From positions 25,187 through 89,186 of the forward strand of contig DAOQUL010000009.1 in assembly GCA_035341015.1 (NCBI GenBank): a DNA stretch of 64,000 nt, given 5' to 3'. Source of the DNA: JAKQIM01 sp029557965 (GTDB lineage Bacteria > Chloroflexota > Anaerolineae > Anaerolineales > UBA4823). Shown here one piece after another: positions 32,801 through 41,670 of this stretch; the stretch's first letter is position 1, and each line of letters opens with the position of its first letter. The position numbers were made by a program, and so were the translations under genes. The notes beneath the pieces are model-generated. The model did no database searches. It was not told the DNA's origin and saw only the letters and a list, made by a program, of their open reading frames with translations.

Positions 32801-35467
32801 TCAACTGATATCACCCTGCCCACGGTTCCAGAAACGCTCCAGCGCCTGCGCCAGCAGGTTGTGCTCGGGTTTTTCGATCTCGGGATCGATTTCGAATAAT
32901 TCCTGGGCAAAACGGCGGGCTTTCTCGATCAGGTGGACATCGGTGAGGCTCGCCATGCGCAGGGTTGAGTAGCCCGCCTGGCGGGTGCCCAAGAATTCGC
33001 CCGGGCCGCGCTGTTCGAGGTCGCGCTCGGCCAAGACAAAACCGTCGTTGGTTTCGACCATAGCAGCCAGGCGCTGATTCTCAGCGGCATCGGGGTTATC
33101 TGGGACGAGGAGACAGGTGGATGGGTGCTCGCCCCGCCCTACGCGCCCGCGGAACTGGTGCAGTTGGGCCAGGCCAAAGCGGTTGGCGCCTTCCACCAGC
33201 ATCACGGTGGCGTTGGGCACATCCACGCCCACCTCAACGACCGAGGTGGAAACCAGGACGTGAAGCTGCCCATCACGGAATTGGGTCATCACGGCTTCTT
33301 TTTCTTCCGGTTTCATGCGCCCGTGCAGAAGGCCCAGGCGGTACTTGGGGAAGATCTCTTTTTGCAGCCGGGCATGTTCTTCAACCGCAGCGAGGGCATC
33401 GCTGTTCTCGTTCTCTTCGACCAGGGGGTAGATGATGAATGCCTGGCGGCCCTGTTCTACCTGGGTGCGGATGAAGGCGTAGGCGCGCTCGCGCTCACGC
33501 GGCAGCAGCACGTGGGTTTGAATGGGCTGGCGGCCTGGGGGCATCTCATCCATCACCGAGAGGTCCAGGTCACCATAAACAGTCAGCGCCAAAGAGCGCG
33601 GAATGGGGGTGGCGGTCATCACCAACAGGTGGGGATTCTCGCCCTTGGCACGCAGCAAGGCGCGCTGCTCAACGCCGAAGCGGTGCTGTTCGTCGACCAC
33701 AATCAACTGCAAATTGGCAAAGCTGACCGGGTCTTCCAGCAGGGCGTGGGTGCCGATGACGAGCTTGATGCTGCCGTCAGCCAGGCCGGTGCGGATCTGC
33801 TCTTTCTCAGCCTCAGGGGTAGCCCCCACCAGCAGGCGGATTTGTTCCGGCTGCAGCAAGGCCTGGGTGGGCTCGCTTTTTCCGGCGCCAGCCAAGAGCT
33901 TGAGGAAACCGCGGTAGTGCTGTTCAGCCAGGATGCTGGTTGGGGCCATCACCGCCGATTGGGCGGCGTGCTCGACCAGGATGGCTGTTGCCAGGGCTGC
34001 AATGACGGTCTTGCCAGAGCCCACGTCGCCCTGCAGCAGGCGGTTCATCGGGCGGCCCGAGGCCAGGTCGGCGCGCAGGTCAGCCAGGGCGCGCTGCTGT
34101 GCGCCGGTGAGGGGAAAGGGCAAGCCGGCGACCTGCTCTGCCAGCCACTCATCGCTGACGGTGAAGGAGCGGGCAGTGCGTGCCTGCCAGGTGCGCTTCT
34201 GGCGCAGTACGCCCAACTGCAGCAAGAAGATCTCGTCGAAGGCCAGGCGGTGCCGTGCAGCCCGCAGTTGGTTGGCATTTTCGGCAAAATGCGCTTGTTC
34301 CAGGGCCAGGCCCAGGTCCATCAGGCCGGCCGAACGGCGGATGCCTTCGGGCAGGGGGTCGGCCACGCGCGGCGCCCAATAGGTCACCACCTGGTACATC
34401 AGGCGGCGCAGCCAGCGCTGGGTGATGTTGGCGGTGAGGGGATAAACCGGGACGATGCGGTTGGTGCTCAGGTTTTGCTGTTCGATCGGCTCCCATTCGG
34501 GGTTGTTCATGGTCAGGCGGCCCAGGTATTGGTCTACCTTGCCCGAGAGGGTGACCTGCATGCCCATGCGCAGGCGCTTGGCGATCCAGGGTTGGTTGAA
34601 CCAGGTGACACGCAGCGATGCGGTGCCATCGGCTACCACGGCTTCAGAGGCCTGGATACGCCCGCCGCGGATGGGGCGGGTGATGATGCTGGTGAGGGTG
34701 CCAATGATGGTGACTTCTTCGCCATAAGCCAGGCGGTTAATGGGCTTAAGCTGGGTGTAATCGTCGTAGCGGCGAGGGAAGAAGTACAGCATATCGTTGA
34801 GGGTATGCAAGCCCAAACGGGTAAGCGTTTGCCCGTGACGCGGCCCTACACCCGGCAGTACGGTGATGGATGCGCTGAGGGCCGCGGGCGGCCCTGAGAC
34901 GGGCTGCCGGGCGGCTGCCGGCGAGGGCGGCGGAGCAGGGGTGAATTCTTCCTCATCATCGTCAATCTCGGGCTGGAGAGCCGGGCGAGCGGCGGGATCT
35001 TCCAATAAGTCGTTGGCGTCAGCCGGAGCTTGTTTGGGGGGAAGATCGGCTTTTTCTTTTTGGGTATTGGGCCTGGCAGGCGCGGGGTGTTCTTGGGGGG
35101 CGGCCTGTTCGGGGCGAGGCGTGCCGGCAGGTTTGGGCGCAAGGGCTGGTCTGACGGCTTTGGGCTGGGGCTTGTCGCTATGATCGATGGCAGGCTGAAG
35201 GGGAGATAGTCCCCCGCCGGCCTCGCGTTGGATGCGCTTCCACAATCCGCCGAGGATCTCGGCCCGCGAATTGGGGCTGAGGCCTGCGTAATCGCGCAGG
35301 CGGGCCACCACAGCCTGTATCAGCTCGTTCGGCAGTTCATCAGCCTGGGCCTCGGCCTGCCAGGTATCGAGCATGCGCTCTAACCCGCCAACCACAGCCC
35401 GGTTGTCGTAGTTCCGCTCAGCTTCGAGGCGGAAAAATTTTTGAAGTTTCAATAGGGATGGTTTCAT
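32801..35467 (-). CDS. recG: ATP-dependent DNA helicase RecG with N-terminal extension
   Basis: 888 residues from the ATG at 35467. RecG remodels stalled replication forks and Holliday junctions. The wedge/OB domain begins near residue 205 (LPGVGPRHGQTLTRLG). Helicase motifs: LLQGDVGSGKTVIAAL (I), VVDEQHRFG (II), MTATPIPRSL (III) and GRVGRGEH (VI). Two parts precede the core: a helical domain (1-85) and a Pro/Ala-rich, acidic-ended linker (about 86-200). Canonical RecG is about 680-700 residues. It starts 19 bases after the degV stop. Confidence 0.95.
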   Translation of the reverse strand: MKPSLLKLQKFFRLEAERNYDNRAVVGGLERMLDTWQAEAQADELPNELIQAVVARLRDYAGLSPNSRAEILGGLWKRIQREAGGGLSPLQPAIDHSDKPQPKAVRPALAPKPAGTPRPEQAAPQEHPAPARPNTQKEKADLPPKQAPADANDLLEDPAARPALQPEIDDDEEEFTPAPPPSPAAARQPVSGPPAALSASITVLPGVGPRHGQTLTRLGLHTLNDMLYFFPRRYDDYTQLKPINRLAYGEEVTIIGTLTSIITRPIRGGRIQASEAVVADGTASLRVTWFNQPWIAKRLRMGMQVTLSGKVDQYLGRLTMNNPEWEPIEQQNLSTNRIVPVYPLTANITQRWLRRLMYQVVTYWAPRVADPLPEGIRRSAGLMDLGLALEQAHFAENANQLRAARHRLAFDEIFLLQLGVLRQKRTWQARTARSFTVSDEWLAEQVAGLPFPLTGAQQRALADLRADLASGRPMNRLLQGDVGSGKTVIAALATAILVEHAAQSAVMAPTSILAEQHYRGFLKLLAGAGKSEPTQALLQPEQIRLLVGATPEAEKEQIRTGLADGSIKLVIGTHALLEDPVSFANLQLIVVDEQHRFGVEQRALLRAKGENPHLLVMTATPIPRSLALTVYGDLDLSVMDEMPPGRQPIQTHVLLPRERERAYAFIRTQVEQGRQAFIIYPLVEENENSDALAAVEEHARLQKEIFPKYRLGLLHGRMKPEEKEAVMTQFRDGQLHVLVSTSVVEVGVDVPNATVMLVEGANRFGLAQLHQFRGRVGRGEHPSTCLLVPDNPDAAENQRLAAMVETNDGFVLAERDLEQRGPGEFLGTRQAGYSTLRMASLTDVHLIEKARRFAQELFEIDPEIEKPEHNLLAQALERFWNRGQGDIS

Positions 35468-35486
35468 GAGGGTAATATTGTACCAT

Positions 35487-36317
35487 CTAGCGGGTGACTG
35501 CTGCGAATCCCACAGCATTTGGCCCAAGATGCGTGCCGATGACCGTGGTGACGCTCAACATGAGAGGGGGATACTGGCAAGAAGGGGCAAATTCAGCCAG
35601 GGCCTGGCGGGCGTCTGCTTCGGCATCGGTATACAAAACGGCCAGGCGTTCGAATGGGCCCAGGGCGCGCATCATCTGGAGAAAGCGTTCAATCCCTTTG
35701 CGATGGGTGCGCGCCTCGCCCAGCCGCGATACGGTGCCATTGGCAATGCTTAAAAAGAGCTTGATCTGTAAGAGTGAGCCGATGCTGGCCTTGGCCCAAG
35801 AGATGCGCCCACTGCGGCGCACGTATTCGAGCGTGTCGAGCATCGCCATGGCATGCAGCCGGCGGCGCATGGCATAGACCATAGAGAGCACCTTATCTAG
35901 AGGCAACCCCTGGGCAGCAGCTTCAGCGGCGGCCAGGGCCTGGAACCCTGTGCCCATGGATAAAGACCCGCTGTCGAGAACCTGTACCCGGCCCCCGAAG
36001 TTGCGGGCGGCAGACTGGGCAACATTGAAGATGCCGCTTAAGCTGGAGGCGATATGAATGGAAAGCACTTGCGTGGCGCCCTGGCTGAGCAGGGTTTCGT
36101 AGGCCTGCTCAAACGTGCCGCTGGCGGGGGCTGCGGTGGTAGGGATCTGCGCCATGGATGGAAGCTGGCGATAAAAAGCGGCCCGGGTGATGCCGTTGCC
36201 ATCCAACAGGCTTCGATCCCCGATGGTCAGAATGGCAGGGATGACGGTAATGCAGTGCGCAGCAGCCAACTCAGGCGGCAGGTCTGAGGTGCTGTCGGTA
36301 ACAATGGCAACGGTCAT
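35487..36317 (-). CDS. DegV family fatty-acid-binding protein (copy 1)
   Basis: 276 residues. IVTDSTSDLP at the N-terminus, PTTAAPASGTF near 60, SSLSGIFNVA near 91 and DSGSLSMGTG near 115 match DegV (FakB), which presents a fatty acid to the kinase FakA for phosphorylation. The C-terminal arginine and His of the lipid site appear in IGTHLGPNAVGF. The fakA gene lies two genes upstream in the same direction. The start follows the second degV by 1 base. Ligand chain preference cannot be read. Confidence 0.9.
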   Translation of the reverse strand: MTVAIVTDSTSDLPPELAAAHCITVIPAILTIGDRSLLDGNGITRAAFYRQLPSMAQIPTTAAPASGTFEQAYETLLSQGATQVLSIHIASSLSGIFNVAQSAARNFGGRVQVLDSGSLSMGTGFQALAAAEAAAQGLPLDKVLSMVYAMRRRLHAMAMLDTLEYVRRSGRISWAKASIGSLLQIKLFLSIANGTVSRLGEARTHRKGIERFLQMMRALGPFERLAVLYTDAEADARQALAEFAPSCQYPPLMLSVTTVIGTHLGPNAVGFAAVTR

Positions 36318-36318
36318 G

Positions 36319-37179
36319 TTAAATCTCTTGAGAGGGGTGCTGCATGGCGATCAATCCAATGCTGTGCGGGCCCAGCAAGGTGGCTAGAGCCAGGCTGAAG
36401 CTTTGCTCAGTCAGGGGCGTGGTGCGCATATTCTGGATGATCCGCTCGCGCAGGTTGCGGCTTTCTTGTTCGAAGTAAGGAACCCCCTGGACGATTGCCA
36501 GGTACTTCAGACGCTCAAATTCCAGGATGAATTCATACATCACATCTACCAGGTGGCGCGGGCTGCGGATCTTTTGCACATGGATGAACCGGCCATTTTC
36601 CATGATAAAAATTGGGATCATGCCGAGCATCTCGCCAACCACGGCTTGCGAGATGTCAACCTGGCCTGACCTGGATAAGTAGACCAGGTCGGGCAGGCAG
36701 TACACGGCATAGATGTGGCGGCTGAGGCCACGCACCAGGCGGTTGATATCGTTTGAAGATGTGCCGCGCAGTACGGCCTCGGCGGCAGCTTGCACCAGAA
36801 AGCCCAGGCCTGCGGCGGTGGTCTGCGAATCGATCACGTGGACGGTGACGGGGCTTTTGAGTGTCTCGGCGGCCTGACGGGCATTGTCTACGGCTGGGCT
36901 CAGGTACGATGAGACCAGGATGGCAATTACCTCTTGGTAGCGCGTGCCCAGGTCGGTGAAGGCCTGGCGGAAGGCCTCTACACTGGGGGCAGAGGCCTGG
37001 GGGCGCTCAAAGCGGTCAGTGGGACTGTACGGCTTATAGATCGATAGGTCAGAATTGTCTTTGAAGGTTTGCTCACCAAACCGGACCGTGTGCGGGATGA
37101 CCGTTACGTGATCATGCCCAAGAAAAGTCTGCTTGGTAAAATGGACGGTGCTGTCGGTGAGAATACAGATGCGGGGCAT
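36319..37179 (-). CDS. DegV family fatty-acid-binding protein (copy 2, diverged)
   Basis: 286 residues. It keeps the DegV frame: CILTDSTVHFT, QASAPSVEAFRQAF near 61, VSSYLSPAVDNARQA near 88, DSQTTAAGLG near 115 and GPHSIGL near the end. It departs from copy 1 in the hydroxyl-rich loops (SAPS for the usual TSQPS; SSYLSPAV for SSxLSGTY), so it may bind a different acyl chain. It lies 3 bases after fakA. Two FakB-like partners for one FakA is a known arrangement in Firmicutes. Confidence 0.88.
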   Translation of the reverse strand: MPRICILTDSTVHFTKQTFLGHDHVTVIPHTVRFGEQTFKDNSDLSIYKPYSPTDRFERPQASAPSVEAFRQAFTDLGTRYQEVIAILVSSYLSPAVDNARQAAETLKSPVTVHVIDSQTTAAGLGFLVQAAAEAVLRGTSSNDINRLVRGLSRHIYAVYCLPDLVYLSRSGQVDISQAVVGEMLGMIPIFIMENGRFIHVQKIRSPRHLVDVMYEFILEFERLKYLAIVQGVPYFEQESRNLRERIIQNMRTTPLTEQSFSLALATLLGPHSIGLIAMQHPSQEI

Positions 37180-37182
37180 AGC

Positions 37183-38862
37183 TTATTCGATGGAAATAAT
37201 GAAGTTGTAATGAGGCTGCCCGCCATCTTGAACTTCTACTTCTTGGTCAGGGTAAATCTTGCGAATTGAATCTACAATGGCATTCACCTCAGGGCGAGGT
37301 GTATCGGCGCCGTAGAACATTGTAATCAACTCAAAGTGATCAACATGGGCCTTTTCCAGCAAGCTGAGGGTGGCGTCTTTTAGGGAAGATGCCGCCAGGA
37401 TAAGCTTGCCATTGAGCAGGGCAATGAACTGGCCCTCTTGAACTTTTACCCCGTCGATCTCAACGCTGCGGGTGGCAACGGTGATCTCGCCGGTCTCCAC
37501 CTCATCCAGGGCAGACTGCATTTCGGCAGCGATTCCTTCGGGGTCGCCATCGGGTGCCAGGCGCAGCATGGCAGCCATGCCCTGGGGAACCGTGCGGCTG
37601 GGGATCACGGTCAGGCGCTTGACCGTGAGCTGTGCGGCAGCCTGGGCTGCCAGGATAATGTTCTTGTTGTTGGGCAGGATGAAGACCTGGTCGGTGGGCA
37701 GGTTTTCAAACGAACGCAGGATCTCTTCGGTGCTGGGGTTCATGGTCTGCCCGCCTTCGATAATGGCCGATACGCCCAGGCTGGCAAAGACACGCGCCAG
37801 CCCTGGCCCTGGGGCAACCGCCACGACGGCAATCTGCCCCGGCTCGACGGGGGTGAGGTTCAGCTTGGCGCTGCTTTCACGCTCAATCTCTTCCATCTGT
37901 GCCACCAGGTTTTCGATGGCCACTTTGGTGACGGTGCCGATCGACTTGGTGTATTCAATGGGCAGGTACAGGTTTTCGGCGGGGACGTGAATGTGCATGC
38001 GGTACATGCGATCGCCCTCGCCAACCTGGATGGAGGTGCCCATCTCTTCCAGGTCTTCGTAAAAGTGGATCAGATCCAGGTTCTCATGGGGGCGGAAATC
38101 CACCACCACCTCATAATCTTGCCCGGGTTCGATCGACTCGGCGGCATTCTCTAGCTTCATAGCAGAAAGCGGCTGAACGGTAAAGTTAGCTGAATCGAGG
38201 GACTGGCCGTTGGCGTAACGGACCATACCCTCTAGCATGAAGTACAGGCCTTTGCCGCCGGCATCCACAACCCCGGCGTCGCGCAGCACAGAGAGCAGTT
38301 CAGGAGTGCGTTTGACTGATTCGTCTGCCGCCTGCACCAGGCGGTCCAGGATATCGTAAGGGTCTGTGGTCTCGGTAATGGCCTGCTCGGCGGCGGAGGC
38401 AATATCTTTGGCAACGGTCAGGATGGTGCCTTCGACCGGGCGCACCACGCCTTTGTAGGCCGTATTGCGCCCCTGGTGAAAGGCCGCAACCAAGGCCGGG
38501 CCATCTAAGACCTCGCGGTTATCGAGGGCGCGGGCAATGCCGCGCCAAAGCTGAGAAAGGATCACGCCTGAGTTGCCGCGAGCGCCCATCAGAGCGCCAT
38601 GAGCCACGGCGTGGGCCAACTTGCCCACGTTGCGCTCAGCAGAGTTGGCGATCTCGTCGTAGGCGGCCTGCATGGTGAGTACCATGTTGGTGCCTGTATC
38701 CCCATCAGGCACGGGGAAAACGTTAAGCGCATTGACGGTTTGCTGGTTGGTGCGCAGCCAGTTTAGGGCTGCTTCAACCATGGGCTTAAAAGCCTGCCCG
38801 TCAATGGGGTATTTACGGACGTGAGACACAGGTTGATTAGCGACTTGCAAGTCTGAACTCAT
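37183..38862 (-). CDS. fakA: Fatty acid kinase FakA (DAK2 domain protein)
   Basis: 559 residues from the ATG at 38862, where CAGGAG sits 9 bases upstream; a longer GTG frame has no ribosome site. Residues 25-205 are the DAK2 kinase domain with the metal/ATP motif NVFPVPDGDTGTNM (Asp53, Asp55, Asn59) and GALMGARGNSGVILSQL. The rest matches the FakA middle and C-terminal (DegV-like fold) domains. FakA phosphorylates fatty acids bound to FakB for entry into phospholipids. It lies 48 bases after asp23 and before two degV genes. Confidence 0.94.
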   Translation of the reverse strand: MSSDLQVANQPVSHVRKYPIDGQAFKPMVEAALNWLRTNQQTVNALNVFPVPDGDTGTNMVLTMQAAYDEIANSAERNVGKLAHAVAHGALMGARGNSGVILSQLWRGIARALDNREVLDGPALVAAFHQGRNTAYKGVVRPVEGTILTVAKDIASAAEQAITETTDPYDILDRLVQAADESVKRTPELLSVLRDAGVVDAGGKGLYFMLEGMVRYANGQSLDSANFTVQPLSAMKLENAAESIEPGQDYEVVVDFRPHENLDLIHFYEDLEEMGTSIQVGEGDRMYRMHIHVPAENLYLPIEYTKSIGTVTKVAIENLVAQMEEIERESSAKLNLTPVEPGQIAVVAVAPGPGLARVFASLGVSAIIEGGQTMNPSTEEILRSFENLPTDQVFILPNNKNIILAAQAAAQLTVKRLTVIPSRTVPQGMAAMLRLAPDGDPEGIAAEMQSALDEVETGEITVATRSVEIDGVKVQEGQFIALLNGKLILAASSLKDATLSLLEKAHVDHFELITMFYGADTPRPEVNAIVDSIRKIYPDQEVEVQDGGQPHYNFIISIE

Positions 38863-38910
38863 GAAGTTGGCTCCTGAGGAAATACCGGTATTTTGAGCGT
38901 CCACAACAGG

Positions 38911-39267
38911 TTAGTCCGGGTCACTGACGCGCAGACCGCGTACGTGGACATTCACTTCACTGACTGGCATGCCCAGTGCTTTTTCAACCTGGTAGCGCAC
39001 AGTATTGCGCACGCTTAAAGCGACCGACTTGATGCGTGTGCCATACTCAATCACAACATAAAGATCGATGATGATATTCTGCCCATCATAGGTCACTTCA
39101 ACACCATATGTGGGGTCTTTGACCAAAACCTGGGTTAGACCGTTCACCAGGTTCTTGGAGGTCAGACCAACCACGCCGTAGGATTGGCGGGCGGCATGAT
39201 AAGCGATGGTGGCGATTGCACCAGGGGAAATCTTGATGCTGCCAATTGGGTTAGATTCATCGGGCAT
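38911..39267 (-). CDS. Asp23/Gls24 family protein
   Basis: 118 residues of the Asp23/YloU family: GSIKISPGAIATIAYHAARQ, a helix, then VEVTYDGQNIIIDLYVVIEYG and the end VNVHVRGLRV. In Firmicutes the family includes envelope-stress proteins and YloU, whose gene is beside fakA (yloV) and rpmB; the same order is seen here with rpmB divergent. The role is not fully known. AGAGG precedes the ATG. First gene of the asp23-fakA-degV-degV-recG-coaD run. Confidence 0.9.
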   Translation of the reverse strand: MPDESNPIGSIKISPGAIATIAYHAARQSYGVVGLTSKNLVNGLTQVLVKDPTYGVEVTYDGQNIIIDLYVVIEYGTRIKSVALSVRNTVRYQVEKALGMPVSEVNVHVRGLRVSDPD

Positions 39268-39467
39268 AGCAAACCTCTGAAATAGTTAACAATCTGGCTT
39301 GTAAACAGATACGATTTGTGGTAAGATTGGCCCGCTTAACTCAGGCTTTCTAGTCCGGTACACGTGAAACGTAATTATAGCGTGATTTAAGCAAAATCTT
39401 ACATCAATTTTTTGTCCGAATTCTGGAAAAGCCTCCAGTTTTGGAGTGCAGTGAAAGGAAGTGTACG

Positions 39468-39650
39468 ATGGCGAAGTGTGCACATTGTGGAAAAGCGACA
39501 ACTTTTGGTCGGAATCGCCCCTGGTCCAATAAGGCCACCCGGCGGACCTTCCGCCCCAACCTGCAGACCGTGACGGTCTACGAGGGCGACCAGAAAGTAC
39601 GCAAGGTCTTGTGCGCTCGGTGCTTGCGCACCCTGGTAAAGACCTCGTAA
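39468..39650 (+). CDS. rpmB: 50S ribosomal protein L28
   Basis: 60 residues from an ATG with AAAGGAAG upstream. MAKCAHCGKATTFG at the start, RTFRPNLQTV in the middle and CARCLRTL at the end match bacterial L28. Four cysteines (two CxxC pairs) mark the zinc-binding form. It is divergent from asp23 across 200 bases of AT-rich sequence in which I could not define clear promoters, and it is followed by a hairpin. Confidence 0.96.
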   Translation: MAKCAHCGKATTFGRNRPWSNKATRRTFRPNLQTVTVYEGDQKVRKVLCARCLRTLVKTS

Positions 39651-39672
39651 TTGACATCGTGTTATACAGCGG

Positions 39673-39702
39673 CGAAAATCGCGGCGCAAGCCGTGATTTT
39701 CG
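39673..39702. terminator. Hairpin between rpmB and rpe
   Basis: Arms 39673-39685 and 39690-39702 form a 13-bp stem with one G-T wobble, capped by a GCAA tetraloop. It lies 22 bases after the rpmB stop and 2 bases beyond the convergent rpe stop, so it can serve both genes. Rightward it is followed by GTTTAAAT. Confidence 0.75.
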
Positions 39703-39704
39703 GT

Positions 39705-40367
39705 TTAAATACATCCTCGCAGCGCCTGGATGCCCGCGGTGATGCCCTGAGGATGGTTAAAGATGGCGTTGGCGGCTACAAAGACCTGCGCCCCAGCGGA
39801 GCGGGCCTGGGGTAAGGTGTCGATGTTCATGCCGCCATCAATCTCCAGCAGAGTTTGGGGGTTAATGCGCTGGATGGCCTGGCTCAATTCAGTGACCTTG
39901 GGTAACACCGCGGGGATGAATTTCTGCCCCGAGTAGCCCGGGTTCACACTCATCACAAGCACCATATCTGCCAGGGGCAGAACAGGAAAGACCGTGCTGG
40001 CAGGGGTGCCGGGGTTGAGCACCACCCCGGGCTTACAGCCCAGCTCGCAAATGGCTTGCATGGTGCGGTAAAGGTTGGGGTTGTTTTCTACATGCACGGT
40101 CAGGTAGGTGGCGCCAGCCTGGGCAAAAGCCTGGATCAGGCGTTCGGGGGCTTCCACCATCAAGTGCACATCCAGCGGTAACTGTGTGGCGCGCCGGCAG
40201 GCCTCAACAATGAAGGGCCCCATGGTCAGGTTGGGGACAAAGTGACCATCCATCACGTCGACGTGGATCCAATCTGCGCCGGCGGCTTCCGCTTCGGCGA
40301 TCTGTTCACCCAGGCGGGTGAAATCGGCGGAGAGGATAGAGACAGAGATCTTGTGGGGGTCGGGCAT
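39705..40367 (-). CDS. rpe: Ribulose-phosphate 3-epimerase
   Basis: 220 residues from the ATG at 40367, with AAGGA upstream; an in-frame extension would overlap the kinase gene. The enzyme interconverts ribulose 5-phosphate and xylulose 5-phosphate. Metal and phosphate motifs are SILSADF, HVDVMDGHFVPN, DVHLMVEAPE, VMSVNPGYSGQKF and EIDGGMN, all in family order. It lies 8 bases after the kinase gene; the rpe-kinase pairing near rpmB resembles the prkC-rsgA-rpe-rpmB order of Firmicutes, without rsgA. Confidence 0.96.
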   Translation of the reverse strand: MPDPHKISVSILSADFTRLGEQIAEAEAAGADWIHVDVMDGHFVPNLTMGPFIVEACRRATQLPLDVHLMVEAPERLIQAFAQAGATYLTVHVENNPNLYRTMQAICELGCKPGVVLNPGTPASTVFPVLPLADMVLVMSVNPGYSGQKFIPAVLPKVTELSQAIQRINPQTLLEIDGGMNIDTLPQARSAGAQVFVAANAIFNHPQGITAGIQALRGCI

Positions 40368-40375
40368 AGAAGTCC

Positions 40376-41500
40376 TTAGCGGCTGTAGAGCAAGATCACC
40401 CAGGTCCATAAAGGCACCAGGCCAAGCACTGCCACCGCGGCCAGCAAACCCAGGGCCCAGGTACCCCAATCAATATCCAGCGGGTCCTCCTGGCGGATTC
40501 CTGCGGCGGGTTGTGGGGCCGGGGCCTGGAGCGGCGCAGCGGGCGCTGGCGGCGCAGCCGAAACTGGCGGTGCGGGGCGCGGTTGGGGTTTTGGCGGAGC
40601 TGAATAGCTGGCTGAAGAGTTGGCAGTGGCGGCCGCGGCCGGCGGTTGTGCGGCTTCAACAACCGGAGAGACGGTGGTGGCGCGATTGAAGGTCATCAAG
40701 ACGCGCCCGAGCTGGTCAGCGGTGCGGTAGCGGGCGGATGGCTCTTTGGAAAGCACCTTGAGAATGATCTGTTCGAGGGCGGGGGGGATATTGGCGTTGA
40801 AATGGCTGGGCGGGGGCGTGGGCACACTGCGGTGCATCTGGGCCAGCTCGGCGGCGGTGTTCCCGGTGAAGGGCAGCCGCCCGCAAAGCATCTCGTACAT
40901 CACCACACCCAGGGCATACACATCTGAAGCGGGCGAGGGCGCTGCTCCCGTAGCCTGTTCGGGAGAGAAGTACTGCGGCGAGCCCCAAACGACCTTGGAC
41001 TGCTCATTGGGGTTGATCGAGCCCAGGGCGCGGGCGATGCCAAAATCAGTCACTTTCAGGCGTTGGTCGGGGGTGACAAGCATGTTCTGCGGTTTGACAT
41101 CGCAGTGCACCAGGCCGGCCCGGTGGGCATAACCAATGCCGGCGCAAGCCTGGATGAGCAGAGGCAGCGCTTCTTCGACGCTGAAGCGGCCGCGGGTTTG
41201 CAGCATGGTCTTCAAGTCGGCGCCGGGCACATATTCCATGACGATAAAAAGCTTACCGGCATCCAGCCCAAAGTCGTGAACTGTGACAATGCTGGGGTGC
41301 GAGAGGTTGGCGGCGGCTTTTGCCTCTTGCCTGAAACGCTCTCGAAAGGCAGGATCGTTGGAGTAATCTTCGCGCAGCACCTTGACGGCTACTGTGCGTT
41401 CCAACATCAGGTCTTTGGCGCGATAGACCACCGCCATCCCCCCGCTGCCGAGGCGGGTTTCAAGTTGGTATCGATTGTTTAGGAGGGTGTTCTCAGCCAT
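40376..41500 (-). CDS. PASTA-less Ser/Thr protein kinase with HCD catalytic loop
   Basis: 374 residues. Kinase domain 10-275: glycine loop GSGGMA (18-23), Lys40, catalytic loop VHCDVKPQN (132-139) and DFG 152-154. Cys133 replaces the Arg of the usual HRD, making it a non-RD kinase that may not need activation-loop phosphorylation. A Pro/Ala-rich linker (about 285-345) leads to one C-terminal membrane helix (WALGLLAAVAVLGLVPLW) and almost no outer domain. No PASTA repeats are present, although the gene neighbourhood (rpe, rpmB) is that of prkC. Confidence 0.9.
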   Translation of the reverse strand: MAENTLLNNRYQLETRLGSGGMAVVYRAKDLMLERTVAVKVLREDYSNDPAFRERFRQEAKAAANLSHPSIVTVHDFGLDAGKLFIVMEYVPGADLKTMLQTRGRFSVEEALPLLIQACAGIGYAHRAGLVHCDVKPQNMLVTPDQRLKVTDFGIARALGSINPNEQSKVVWGSPQYFSPEQATGAAPSPASDVYALGVVMYEMLCGRLPFTGNTAAELAQMHRSVPTPPPSHFNANIPPALEQIILKVLSKEPSARYRTADQLGRVLMTFNRATTVSPVVEAAQPPAAAATANSSASYSAPPKPQPRPAPPVSAAPPAPAAPLQAPAPQPAAGIRQEDPLDIDWGTWALGLLAAVAVLGLVPLWTWVILLYSR

Positions 41501-41670
41501 TGCTATGATTTTAGCACGTTTGGATGATTCTGGGTGTAAGCTGATTGATCAAGAACAGGTTATTGTAAAGATCATTTGAGGCGACCCCCAGACCCAGGTT
41601 TTTGTTTTTTGGGTTAGAATTAGACGGAACAGCGTTAAGAAAATCTTCCGAAGAAAATGGGAGTCAACCA

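Noticed and set aside
39286..39714. 142-codon leftward frame opposite rpmB
   Set aside because: Low-complexity Arg/Pro/Ser composition and complete overlap with rpmB; it is a shadow frame.
41501..41670. Promoters in the kinase-cax divergent gap
   Set aside because: TTTTTG and TAGAAT-like hexamers occur but none is well spaced; no confident call.
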